DNA of 64,000 bases from Kribbibacterium absianum (lineage in GTDB: Bacteria; Actinomycetota; Coriobacteriia; Coriobacteriales; Atopobiaceae). Positions 27,199 through 34,648 of this stretch are shown here, piece after piece. Below the pieces are notes generated by a model, which saw nothing but the letters and a program-made list of their open reading frames with translations, ran no database searches and was not told the DNA's origin. The stretch lies in NCBI RefSeq assembly GCF_030067705.1, contig NZ_JASJEX010000004.1:1-64000 (forward strand), given 5' to 3'. Positions within the stretch are counted from its first letter, which is position 1, and each line of letters starts with the position of its first letter. Made by a program: the position numbers and the translations under genes.

Positions 27199-28507
27199 GC
27201 GCATGAGCTACGGGCCCGGCGCCGTCGCGCATGCCGAGGACGGCCGCGTGGCGTTCGTCTCGGGGGCCTGCCCGGGCGACGTGGTCGAGGCCGCCGTGGA
27301 CAAGGACGGCAAGCGCTGCCTCGAGGCGCACGTGGTAGAGGTGCTCGAGGCGGGGCCCGACCGCGTGCGACCTCGGTGCCCGTATGCCGGCATCTGCGGC
27401 GGGTGCCCGTGGGCCCAGCTGGACTATGCCGCCCAGCTCGCAGCGAAGCGCGCGAACGTGGTGGACGCGCTCGTGCGGATCGGCAAACTGGGCGTCGAGC
27501 GGACAGAGAGGCTCGTGCGCCCGTGCCGGGACCCGGGCGACCCATGGGGCTACCGGAACAAGATCGAGCTGGCGGCCGCGGAGCAGCGGGGCAAGACGGT
27601 CATCGGGCTGCACGCCGCGCGCGGCGAGGGCGTGGTCAAGGTGGACGAGTGCCTGCTCTTCGACCCGTCCCACAAGAAGCTCCTCAAGCACGCCGCGGGG
27701 GCGCTTGGCTATCTGGCGAACTCGCACGGCCTTGCGCTCGACCGCGTGGGGCTGCGCGGCTCTCGGCGGACCCGTGAGGCGGAGATCGCCGTGTGGACCT
27801 CGACGGGGCCGTTCCCCCGCGCCCAGGCCGTCCGCATGCTCGAGCAGGGCAAGAAGGTGACGAGCATCGTGCGGCCGATGCTCAAGGGCGACAAGGACTC
27901 GATGAGGGCGCGCAAAGTGACCCGCGTCGAGCGGCTCGACGGCATCGGTGCCTGGGACGAGCGCGTACTGGAGGAGGAGATGCGGGTCTCGGCCCCGAGC
28001 TTCTTCCAGGTCAACACCAAGGGGGCCGACGCGCTCGTGTCGCTCGTGCTGGAGGCGCTCGAGCCCGGCCCCGAGGACGTCGCCATGGACCTCTACTCCG
28101 GCGCCGGGACGTTCACGCTGCCCCTCGGGCGCCGGTGCGCCTGGGTCGACGCGGTGGAGAGCTACGGGCCGGCCGTGCGCGACCTCCGAAAGAACCTCGA
28201 GCGGGCGAACCTCACGAACGTCGACGCCGTGGGCGGCGACGCCGGGCGCGAGTTCCCCGACGACGCTGACCCCGACATCGTGGTGGTGGACCCGCCTCGC
28301 GCCGGGCTTGCCGAGCACGTGGTGGACCTCCTCTCGGAGACGCCGGCACGGGCCATCGCGTACGTGAGCTGCGATCCCGCGACGCTCGCGCGGGACATCG
28401 CGCGGTTCGAGGAGCGTGGCGCGTTCCAGGCCGACTGGGTGCAGCCGGTGGACCTGTTCCCCCAGACGTACCACGTTGAGAGCGTGACCCTGCTCCGGCG
28501 CCGCTAG
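27182..28507 (+). CDS. RNA uracil-C5 methyltransferase (RlmD/TrmA family)
   Basis: A 441-residue SAM-dependent methyltransferase that makes 5-methyluracil in rRNA or tRNA. An N-terminal TRAM RNA-binding domain (about 1-55) is followed by the [4Fe-4S] cysteines Cys66, Cys72 and Cys75 in CPYAGICGGCP. The SAM motif DLYSGAGTFTLPL and DPPRAGL follow, and the catalytic Cys397 lies in YVSCDPATLARD. The cluster motif is that of RlmD/RumA rather than TrmA, but many Gram-positive homologues (RlmCD) modify two sites, so the exact target is open. It overlaps ppk by 17 bp and is co-transcribed with it. Confidence 0.93.
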   Translation: MRLTVERMSYGPGAVAHAEDGRVAFVSGACPGDVVEAAVDKDGKRCLEAHVVEVLEAGPDRVRPRCPYAGICGGCPWAQLDYAAQLAAKRANVVDALVRIGKLGVERTERLVRPCRDPGDPWGYRNKIELAAAEQRGKTVIGLHAARGEGVVKVDECLLFDPSHKKLLKHAAGALGYLANSHGLALDRVGLRGSRRTREAEIAVWTSTGPFPRAQAVRMLEQGKKVTSIVRPMLKGDKDSMRARKVTRVERLDGIGAWDERVLEEEMRVSAPSFFQVNTKGADALVSLVLEALEPGPEDVAMDLYSGAGTFTLPLGRRCAWVDAVESYGPAVRDLRKNLERANLTNVDAVGGDAGREFPDDADPDIVVVDPPRAGLAEHVVDLLSETPARAIAYVSCDPATLARDIARFEERGAFQADWVQPVDLFPQTYHVESVTLLRRR

Positions 28508-28573
28508 GGCGCGCCGCGCAGGACGGGCACCCTCGGCACGGTGCCCGATCCCGCTGATGAGAGGAGATTTGCC

Positions 28574-29152
28574 ATGGACAAGACCTGCGCCATCATGCTC
28601 GCGGACGGCTTCGAGACCATCGAGGCCCTCGCCCCGTGCGACGTGCTGCGCCGCGCGGGCGTGAAGACCACGCTCGCGGGCTGCTGCGGCAGCCGCACGG
28701 TCACGAGCGCCCAAGGGGTCGTCGTGACCTGCGACGCCACGGTGGAGGAGCTCGACCTCGCCGAGTACGACCTCATGGTCACGCCCGGGGGCGCCGAGGG
28801 CGTCAAGCGCCTGGGCGAGAACGACGCCGTGATGACGGCCCTCGCCGCGCGCATGGACCGGGGCGCGCTCGTCGGCTCCATCTGCGCGGCGCCGTCGCTG
28901 CTCGCCACGCTCAAGAAGCTGGACCGGCGCGTGGCCACCTGCTACCCGGGCTGGGAGACCGATTTCCCGGCCGGCGTGCGCCCGGCAGACAACGGCGTGT
29001 ATGTGGACGGGAACCTGATCACCGGGTCCGGCCCGGCCTTCGCCGTGCCCTTCGGCCTTGCGCTCGCGGTCGCGCTCGTGGGGAAGGACGAGGCCGAGAG
29101 GGTCGCCGCCGGCATGCTGGTGCCGGACACCGCCTGGGGCTGCATCCATTGA
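28574..29152 (+). CDS. DJ-1/PfpI family protein
   Basis: A 192-residue DJ-1-superfamily protein, probably of the YajL/ThiJ type. The family nucleophile is Cys104 in GSICAAPSLL (usually CAGP), with the acid at Glu17 in DGFETIEAL. YajL-type proteins are reported as chaperones or glyoxalase/deglycase enzymes. The start at 28574 is set by the GAGAGGAGA site; an ORF extension to 28541 lacks one. A small hairpin (28525-28531 with 28540-28546) lies in its leader. A strong terminator follows the gene. Confidence 0.9.
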   Translation: MDKTCAIMLADGFETIEALAPCDVLRRAGVKTTLAGCCGSRTVTSAQGVVVTCDATVEELDLAEYDLMVTPGGAEGVKRLGENDAVMTALAARMDRGALVGSICAAPSLLATLKKLDRRVATCYPGWETDFPAGVRPADNGVYVDGNLITGSGPAFAVPFGLALAVALVGKDEAERVAAGMLVPDTAWGCIH

Positions 29153-29176
29153 CGCACCGCGTTTGAGCGGGACCTC

Positions 29177-29222
29177 GGGCGCCAGGAGGGCCGATGCGAC
29201 CCTCCTGGCGCCCTTTCCTTTT
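29177..29222 (+). terminator. Rho-independent terminator after the DJ-1 gene
   Basis: A 13-14-bp stem (GGGCGCCAGGAGGG at 29177-29190 with 29200-29213) followed by TTTCCTTTT. It ends the ppk to DJ-1 transcript. Confidence 0.93.
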
Positions 29223-29270
29223 GCGGTAGAGTTTTCAGGCACGAACAAGCCATCGATGAAAGGAGCGCCC

Positions 29271-29846
29271 GTGATCCTGGCCTCCCAGTCGCCGCGCCGC
29301 ATCGACCTGATGAAGCAGGGCGGCTACGTCTGCCGCACTATCCCGGCGAACATTGACGAGTCGGCCGAGCCGGACGAGGAGCCCGAGGCCCTGGTGGAGC
29401 GGCTCGCCACGAGCAAGGCGCTGGCCGTGATGGACCGAGCCGACCCCAACGAGGTGGTCGTGGGCGCCGACACCGTCGTGTGGCTCGACGGCGCCGTGCT
29501 CGGCAAGCCGAAGGACCACGAGGACGCCGAGGCGATGCTTGGCCGGCTCTCGGGCACACGGCACCACGTCTCGACGGGCGTGTGCCTGGCCGTCAAGGAC
29601 GGCCACGGGCGCGTCTCGACCCATTCCTTTGTGGACACGGCCGACGTGGAGTTCTATCCCCTCGAGCCCCAAGAGGTCTGGTCCTACGCCCAGAGCGAGG
29701 AGCCCATGGACAAGGCCGGCGCCTATGCGATCCAAGGCCAAGGGCGGCTCTTTGTGAAGGGCATCCGTGGCAACTACGACACGGTGGTCGGGCTGCCGAT
29801 CGCACGCGTGGCCCGCGAGCTGCGCACCTTCATCAACGGCCTCTGA
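29271..29846 (+). CDS. maf: Maf-like nucleoside triphosphate pyrophosphatase
   Basis: A 191-residue house-cleaning pyrophosphatase that removes non-standard or excess NTPs (dTTP/UTP or modified bases). ASQSPRRIDLM at the N-terminus is the family P-loop-like signature, Asp67 in GADTVV is the catalytic acid, and DKAGAYAIQGQG is the conserved C-terminal motif. The start is taken as GTG at 29271 because AAAGGAG lies 7 bp upstream. The ATG at 29256 would put that site inside the gene. The gene begins about 50 bp past the terminator of the preceding transcript. Confidence 0.92.
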   Translation: MILASQSPRRIDLMKQGGYVCRTIPANIDESAEPDEEPEALVERLATSKALAVMDRADPNEVVVGADTVVWLDGAVLGKPKDHEDAEAMLGRLSGTRHHVSTGVCLAVKDGHGRVSTHSFVDTADVEFYPLEPQEVWSYAQSEEPMDKAGAYAIQGQGRLFVKGIRGNYDTVVGLPIARVARELRTFINGL

Positions 29847-29906
29847 CAACGCGCCGGCACGTGGCGAGGGTCCCTTGCCGCGCACCGACCGAGAAAGGAG
29901 CCCGAC

Positions 29907-30902
29907 ATGGGCCTCACCCTGAACGACATCCCCGGTTTCTTCGTCGGCCACTGGACCGACCCGTCCGCAGCGACCGGCTGCACGGCCATCGTGTGCCCGG
30001 ACGGCGCCGTCGGCGGCGTGGACGTGGCGGGCGGCGCCCCGGCGACCCGCGAGACGGACCTGCTCAGACCCGAGGAGATGGTGCAGCAGCTGCACGCGGT
30101 GGTCCTCTCGGGGGGGTCGGCGTTCGGGCTCGCTGCGGCCGCGGGCGCCGCCAACGAGCTGGAGGCGCGCGGCATCGGCTTCGACATGCAGGTGTGCCGC
30201 GTGCCAATCGTGTCGAGCGCGTGCGTCTTCGACCTCGGTTTCGGCGATGCGGCCGTGCGCCCGGGCGAGGCCCAGGGGGCCGAGGCGGTGCGCGCCGCGC
30301 TCGACGGGACCGCGGACGTGACCGCGATGGGCAACGTGGGCGCAGGGACGGGCTGCACCGTCGGCAAGTTCGCCGGCCCCACCCAGTGCATGAAGGGCGG
30401 CCTCGGTTGGGCCGTGGAGCAAGAGGGGCCGCTTGTGGTGGGCGCGATCGCGGCGGTCAACGCGGTCGGCTCGGTGCGCGACCCCGAGACCGAGGAGTGG
30501 GTCGCCGGCGCACGGGTCGCCGGCGCCTCGCTCGACGTGATCCCCGACCCGCTCGGCGCCATCTCGGCGATGTTCTCACAGGGGGCGTCCCAAGTCACAG
30601 CCGGTGACGCACCGCTCCCCCGCAGCAACACGACTATCTCCTGCGTGGTCACCAACGCGCTGCTCTCGAAGGCCCAGTGCACGAAGGTGGCCCAGATGTG
30701 CGGCGACGCCTATGCGCGGTGCATCGTGCCGTCCCACACCACCAACGACGGCGACACGGTCTTCGTGATGGCGAACGGCCCCGTGCCGGCGCCGGAGGAC
30801 GTGGTGGGCATCGTTGCCCAGCGGGCGCTGGCGCGCGCCATCGTGGACGGCTGCCGCAGCGCGGAGACGCTCCTCGGGGTCCCGGGCGCCGCCTCGCGGT
30901 AG
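29907..30902 (+). CDS. P1 family peptidase (DmpA/NylC-like, self-processing)
   Basis: A 331-residue member of the N-terminal-nucleophile P1 family. These enzymes are made as a precursor that cleaves itself into two chains. The expected cleavage point is between Asn241 and Thr242 in RSNTTISCVVTN, by analogy with the Asn-Thr site of NylC, giving Thr242 as nucleophile. LSGGSAFGLAAAAG (about 65-80) and GNVGAGTGCTVGK (about 139-151) are family motifs. Known members are L-aminopeptidase/D-esterases or oligoamide hydrolases. No signal peptide. Two family A repeats begin 2 bp after the stop codon. Confidence 0.9.
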   Translation: MGLTLNDIPGFFVGHWTDPSAATGCTAIVCPDGAVGGVDVAGGAPATRETDLLRPEEMVQQLHAVVLSGGSAFGLAAAAGAANELEARGIGFDMQVCRVPIVSSACVFDLGFGDAAVRPGEAQGAEAVRAALDGTADVTAMGNVGAGTGCTVGKFAGPTQCMKGGLGWAVEQEGPLVVGAIAAVNAVGSVRDPETEEWVAGARVAGASLDVIPDPLGAISAMFSQGASQVTAGDAPLPRSNTTISCVVTNALLSKAQCTKVAQMCGDAYARCIVPSHTTNDGDTVFVMANGPVPAPEDVVGIVAQRALARAIVDGCRSAETLLGVPGAASR

Positions 30903-30904
30903 AC

Positions 30905-30956
30905 GTGCATTTGGGGACAGTCCCCAAATGCACAGGGGACAGTCCCCAAATGCACA
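30905..30956. repeat. Family A palindromes A1 (complete) and A2 (right half)
   Basis: A1 spans 30905-30933: a 14-bp arm GTGCATTTGGGGAC, a central A, and its perfect reverse complement. A2 spans 30935-30956 and lacks the left GTGCATTT. Both have A as centre on the plus strand. They start 2 bp after the P1 peptidase stop codon and end about 45 bp before the HAD phosphatase start, so they may act as a terminator hairpin. These are REP-like elements, see the RAYT gene at 31906-32658. Confidence 0.95.
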
Positions 30957-31002
30957 TTCCTGCTAGGGTTGATCTGGTCCGTCACGAGCAAGGGAGCCCC
31001 GC

Positions 31003-31842
31003 GTGTACAAACTCATCGCCAGCGACATGGACGAGACGTTCATCGGCCACGACAAGACCGTGCATCCGGGCAACCTCGAGGCGGCGCGCCGGCTTCAGGA
31101 GCAGGGCGGCCACTTCGTCGTTGCCACCGGGCGCCCGTTCTATAGCGTGCAGGGGACCTTAGCGCAGGTTGGCACGGCAGGGGATCCGAGCGAGGTCACC
31201 ATCGCGCTCAACGGCGGCACGGTGTACCGCAACGACGGAACCCTCATCGTCGGCCACCCGCTGTCGGGCGACGCGGCGCGGGCTCTTCTCGAGCAGGCTC
31301 AGCAGCGCGAGCTGTGTGCGCACGTGTACCTTGGCGACCGCACCCTGGTCACGAACGTGACCGAGGCTGAGCGGGCCTTTGTGGACGGACGCATGGAGAT
31401 CGTCGAGACGGGTTGGGAGGAGGCCTTCTCGGCCATTGACGTCGAGCCCGTGTACAAGGTGCTGTTCCACGATCTGGACGTGCCGTTCCTCCGCGCGGTC
31501 GAGGCGGAGCTGCGGCGCGACCTGCCGGAGCTGCTCGCGACGCTTGAGACGTCCTACTCGAGCGAGCGATACCTGGAGTTCAACCCGCTGGGCGTCGGCA
31601 AGGGGTCGGGGCTGCTCGAGGCCGCGAACGCGCTCGGTGTGGGGGTCGAGGAGACCGTGGCCGTGGGCGACTCGCTCAACGACCTCTCGATGCTCGAGGA
31701 CGCGGGCCTGTCCCTCGTGGTGAGCAACGTGTCCGAGGGCCTCGAGGCGGTCCTTCCCGAGAAGGTCCAGCGGCTCGAGTCCTCGTGCGATGACGCGGCC
31801 ATCGCCGAGGTCGTCGACCGCTTCTTCACAACGTGCCTGTAG
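31003..31842 (+). CDS. Cof-type HAD-IIB family phosphatase
   Basis: A 279-residue haloacid-dehalogenase-fold phosphatase. Motif I is DMDETFIG with Asp8 and Asp10; here the usual DLDGTL is altered. Motif II is VVATGRP, motif III is the Lys in GKGSGL, and motif IV is GDSLNDLSML. The cap is of type IIB, as in Cof and YbiV, which act on sugar phosphates and small phosphorylated metabolites. The GTG start at 31003 follows AGGGAG. The last base of its TAG stop codon is the first base of repeat A3. Confidence 0.9.
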   Translation: MYKLIASDMDETFIGHDKTVHPGNLEAARRLQEQGGHFVVATGRPFYSVQGTLAQVGTAGDPSEVTIALNGGTVYRNDGTLIVGHPLSGDAARALLEQAQQRELCAHVYLGDRTLVTNVTEAERAFVDGRMEIVETGWEEAFSAIDVEPVYKVLFHDLDVPFLRAVEAELRRDLPELLATLETSYSSERYLEFNPLGVGKGSGLLEAANALGVGVEETVAVGDSLNDLSMLEDAGLSLVVSNVSEGLEAVLPEKVQRLESSCDDAAIAEVVDRFFTTCL

Positions 31843-31901
31843 GGACAGTCCCCAAATGCACGTCTCTCGCATGTGCATTTGGGGACAGTCCCGTTTTGCA
31901 C
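31842..31901. repeat. Family A palindromes A3 (right part) and A4 (mosaic)
   Basis: A3 (31842-31861) is the right part of the element starting at GGGACAGTCCCC. A4 (31873-31901) has a left arm of the GTGCATTT subtype but a right arm GTTTTGCAC of the other subtype seen in A6, so its stem has a four-base internal mismatch. Both have A at the centre on the plus strand. A4 ends 4 bp from the RAYT stop codon; A3 begins inside the stop codon of the HAD gene. Confidence 0.92.
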
Positions 31902-31905
31902 GTTG

Positions 31906-32658
31906 TCACGCGCGGCCGATGATGCCGCGCCCAACCCCGGTGTGGCGTTCGATTTGCTTAGCCGTGAGACCGACCGCTTTAAGGTGCCGGAGCGCGGCGT
32001 CCCGCTCTTTTCGGCCGAGCTTCCCGATCTGCTCGAGCGGCCGGTCGCCAAGGAGCTCTCGAACGACAGCCGTGGCGTCCACGTCGGTCACGTGGGCTCG
32101 GAGGCCCTTCCGTAGCGCGGCGGTCTCTACGGCGCTTGGCATGATTTCGTGGAAGGCCCGGAATCCGTCCGGCCCTCCCAGCATCTCGAGCACGAGGTCG
32201 GGGCACACGAGTCCGGGCTGTCCCAGGTACTCTCGGTAGCTCGACCATGGCCAGTCGCAGTCCGGCGACAGCCCGGCCCGCACGGGGTTCTGGTGCACGT
32301 AGCGCACCGTGTTGAGAAGCTGCTCGTCGCTCTCAACGGGCACGACGTGCGGGCGATTCTGGTAGACGTGCCCCACATGCCCATGGAGCTCGTTGAACCG
32401 GGTCGCGTACGGGCCGGTTATGCGCGCCAAGAACCGATTGAGCGTATCGTGCGGATCCTCGACGACGAAGTGGAGGTGGTTGTCCATCAACACCCAGGCG
32501 AAGAGCCTCACGTCCCGCTCGTCGGCCAGCACCAGGCGCACACGGTTGAGGAACGCGAGCTTGTCCTCGTCGCCCTCGAAGATCGCGAGGCGCCCCACCC
32601 CGCGGCTCGTGACGTGATAGATTCCGGAACTCGAGCGACGCCGGCCGGTGCGTGGCAT
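31906..32658 (-). CDS. REP-associated tyrosine transposase (RAYT, Y1_Tnp/TnpA_REP family)
   Basis: A 250-residue single-strand DNA transposase of the IS200-like HUH superfamily. The metal-binding HUH motif is MDNHLHFVVE (His61, His63). The likely nucleophile is Tyr120 in VRYVHQNPVRAG, matching the Tyr of the E. coli TnpA_REP. WPWSSYREY and a C-terminal helix-turn-helix-like segment (residues 200-250) complete the family plan. RAYTs cut and join REP palindromes and are normally single-copy, vertically held genes. The start at 32658 (AAAGGAGG site) excludes the longer ORF. The gene is flanked by family A palindromes 4 bp after its stop and 33 bp before its start, which marks them as its targets. 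All catalytic residues are intact, so it is probably active. Confidence 0.93.
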   Translation of the reverse strand: MPRTGRRRSSSGIYHVTSRGVGRLAIFEGDEDKLAFLNRVRLVLADERDVRLFAWVLMDNHLHFVVEDPHDTLNRFLARITGPYATRFNELHGHVGHVYQNRPHVVPVESDEQLLNTVRYVHQNPVRAGLSPDCDWPWSSYREYLGQPGLVCPDLVLEMLGGPDGFRAFHEIMPSAVETAALRKGLRAHVTDVDATAVVRELLGDRPLEQIGKLGRKERDAALRHLKAVGLTAKQIERHTGVGRGIIGRA

Positions 32659-32691
32659 GGGTGCCTCCTTTGAGTGACGAAACGTGCATGT

Positions 32692-32720
32692 GTGCATTTG
32701 GGGACTGTCCCTAAATGCAC
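32692..32720. repeat. Family A palindrome A5
   Basis: A 29-bp palindrome, GTGCATTTGGGGAC with right arm GTCCCTAAATGCAC, one mismatch, centre T on the plus strand. It is therefore inverted relative to A1-A4. It lies 33 bp upstream of the RAYT start and one base after the glpK stop codon; extended by the flanking GAT, the element overlaps that stop codon. Confidence 0.95.
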
Positions 32721-32721
32721 A

Positions 32722-34224
32722 TCACGGGACGTCGTTGGGTTTGAAGGAGCGGCACGCGTCCACCGCGTGGATCCACTGGCGATAGCGCCGGTCCATCTCG
32801 GGCGCCGGCCGCTCGGGCTCGAAGACGCGCTCCAGCTCTGCGGAGAGGTCGCCCTCGGCCCAGAAGCCACAACCTAGGCCGGCCAGGTACGCCGCACCGA
32901 GCGCCGTCAGCTCGGTGAGCGAGAACCGCTCCACCGGAATCTGGCAGAGGTCCGCCTGGAACTGCAGGAGGAAGTCGTTGGCCGCCGCTCCCCCGTCCAC
33001 GCGAAGCATCTGCAGCGGCACGCCGGAGTCGCCCTCCATGGCCTCGAGCACGTCGCGGGCCTGGAACGCCATCGACTCGAGGGCCGCACGGACCAGCTGG
33101 TCGTGCGTCGTGCCAAGCGAGAGCCCGAGGATGCTCGCCCGCGCGCTCTCGTCCCAGAACGGCGCCCCCAGACCCACGAAGGCGGGCACGATGAACACGC
33201 CGCCCGAGGTGCCCGCACGCTGCGCCATCGCGGCCGTCTCGCCCACGTCCTCGATGAGCCCCAGGTTGTCGCGCAGCCACTTCATCAAGGAGCCGGACAC
33301 AAAAACGGAGCCCTCGAGCGCGTAGGTGGTGCGTCCGTCGCGGCGCCACGCGACCGTCGAGAGGAGGCCGTTGTTGGACCGCACGATGGACCCGCCGGTG
33401 TTCATCAGCAGGAAGCCGCCCGTGCCGTAGGTGTTCTTGGCCATGCCGGGCTCGAGGCACAGCTGACCGAAGAGCGCCGCCTGCTGGTCGCCGACGATCG
33501 AGCAGATGGGCACCTCCGCGCCAAAGAAGGCGAACGGCTGGGTCACGGCGAGCGCCCCCGAGGTGTCGACGATCCGTGGCAGCACGCAGCGCGGCACCCC
33601 AAAGGCCTCGAGCAGCTCCTCGTCCCAGCTGGTGGACGCGATGTCGCACAGCAGGGTCCGGGACGCGTTGGAGGCGTCCGTGACGTGTGCCGCGCCGCCA
33701 GTGAGCTTCCACACGAGCCACGTGTCCATGGTGCCGAAGAGCAGCTCGCCGGCCTCGGCGCGCTCGCGGGCCCCGGGGACGTTCTCGAGCAGCCACGCCA
33801 GTTTGGAAGCCGAGAAGTACGGGTCGATGCGGAGCCCGGTGCGCTCGCGAACGAGCGGCTCGAGCCCATCCGCCTTCCAGCGGTCGCAGATGTCGGCCGT
33901 CTGCCGCGACTGCCAGACGATTGCCGGAGCCACCGGGAGCCCGGTCTTCGCGTCCCAGAGAAGGCACGTCTCGCGCTGGTTCGAGATGCCGATCGCGGCG
34001 ATCTGCCCTGGGTCGGTGCCGGTCTCGTTGAGGACCTGCGCCACGACGGCCATCGTGTCGAGCCACGCCTGCGTTGCGTCCTGCTCGACCCACCCCGGCT
34101 GCCGGTACGAGAGCGCTCCCTCCTTTTGGGCGACGCCGGCCACGGCGCGGTCGTGGTCGAAGAGGATCGCACGGGACGAGGTGGTCCCGTGGTCAATGGC
34201 GAGGATCAAGCGCGGGTCAGCCAT
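32722..34224 (-). CDS. glpK: Glycerol kinase
   Basis: Phosphorylates glycerol to glycerol-3-phosphate with ATP. A 500-residue FGGY-family kinase with the N-terminal DHGTTSSRAILFD phosphate-binding loop and GISNQRET. The two FGGY signatures are replaced by their usual close variants. Start at 34224 (MADPRLILAID), with AGAAGGGA upstream; an extension of 20 codons would run through repeat A6. It is the last gene of a glycerol operon with two FAD oxidoreductases and a DUF1667 protein. Its TGA stop overlaps the extended end of repeat A5. Confidence 0.96.
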   Translation of the reverse strand: MADPRLILAIDHGTTSSRAILFDHDRAVAGVAQKEGALSYRQPGWVEQDATQAWLDTMAVVAQVLNETGTDPGQIAAIGISNQRETCLLWDAKTGLPVAPAIVWQSRQTADICDRWKADGLEPLVRERTGLRIDPYFSASKLAWLLENVPGARERAEAGELLFGTMDTWLVWKLTGGAAHVTDASNASRTLLCDIASTSWDEELLEAFGVPRCVLPRIVDTSGALAVTQPFAFFGAEVPICSIVGDQQAALFGQLCLEPGMAKNTYGTGGFLLMNTGGSIVRSNNGLLSTVAWRRDGRTTYALEGSVFVSGSLMKWLRDNLGLIEDVGETAAMAQRAGTSGGVFIVPAFVGLGAPFWDESARASILGLSLGTTHDQLVRAALESMAFQARDVLEAMEGDSGVPLQMLRVDGGAAANDFLLQFQADLCQIPVERFSLTELTALGAAYLAGLGCGFWAEGDLSAELERVFEPERPAPEMDRRYRQWIHAVDACRSFKPNDVP

Positions 34225-34237
34225 GCCGCGTCCCTTC

Positions 34238-34648
34238 TCATTTGCATGTTGATGTGCAAAACGGGACTGTCCCTGTTTGCACATCGACGGGCTTGGTCAC
34301 GACGACGTCCGCGCCGGTGCCGCACACGTTGGCGACGACCACGTCGCCGATGGCGAGCGGCGCGTCGACGACGGTCTCGGAGAGCGCACGGGCGACGTCG
34401 AGCACTGCGTCCTTTGGCACGTCCGGCACGGTCTTCACGCTGGTCACCGGCCACGCCCCGCCGCGCACGGCCACGGTCCCTGTCACCGTGCGGCGTGGGT
34501 CCGCCACCTCCGCGCGGGCATAGGCCTCGCCGCGCGAGCACGTGTTGCCCGAGACGCGCACGACGGTGCCGTCCTCCAGCACGGCCGAGAGCTGGCACCC
34601 GATGGGGCACCGGATGCAGGTGAGCTCGATGGTCTCAGCCACGGTCAC
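34238..34648 (-). CDS. DUF1667 protein with a repeat-derived C-terminus
   Basis: A 136-residue small cysteine protein, ITCIRCPIGCQL-like at the N-terminus (Cys11, Cys14, Cys18) plus Cys37, probably binding iron-sulfur or zinc. DUF1667 proteins commonly accompany GlpA/GlpB-type FAD oxidoreductases and glpK in anaerobes; they are thought to help electron transfer, but this is not proven. The natural domain appears to end near residue 121 (VVVTKPV). The last 15 residues (DVQTGTVPFCTSTCK) are encoded by repeat A6 and the bases after it. The start overlaps the stop of the preceding gene by 14 bp. Confidence 0.85.
   Translation of the reverse strand: MTVAETIELTCIRCPIGCQLSAVLEDGTVVRVSGNTCSRGEAYARAEVADPRRTVTGTVAVRGGAWPVTSVKTVPDVPKDAVLDVARALSETVVDAPLAIGDVVVANVCGTGADVVVTKPVDVQTGTVPFCTSTCK
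34251..34285. repeat. Family A palindrome A6, inside the 3' end of the DUF1667 gene
   Basis: Extended 35-bp form: GATGTGCAAAACGGGAC, centre T, then its near-complement ending TTTGCACATC. Arms are of the GTGCAAA subtype with an AC/CA mismatch. It is in the same orientation as A5, facing the RAYT. It is translated as the C-terminal tail of the DUF1667 protein and lies 26 bp upstream of the glpK start codon. Confidence 0.93.

Noticed and set aside
24196-27204. A 1002-residue minus-strand open frame opposite ppk
   Set aside because: Antisense shadow of a convincing PPK1 gene; its His/Arg/Val-rich composition is typical of such shadows.
31906-32658. Regarding the RAYT as an ordinary IS200/IS605 insertion sequence
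   Set aside because: There is no accessory tnpB and no IS200-type hairpin ends of its own; the family motifs and surrounding REP-like palindromes fit a RAYT better.
34222-34284. An upstream start for glycerol kinase at 34284
   Set aside because: The extra 20 residues would be translated from repeat A6; a good ribosome site precedes the ATG at 34224, which gives the standard N-terminus.
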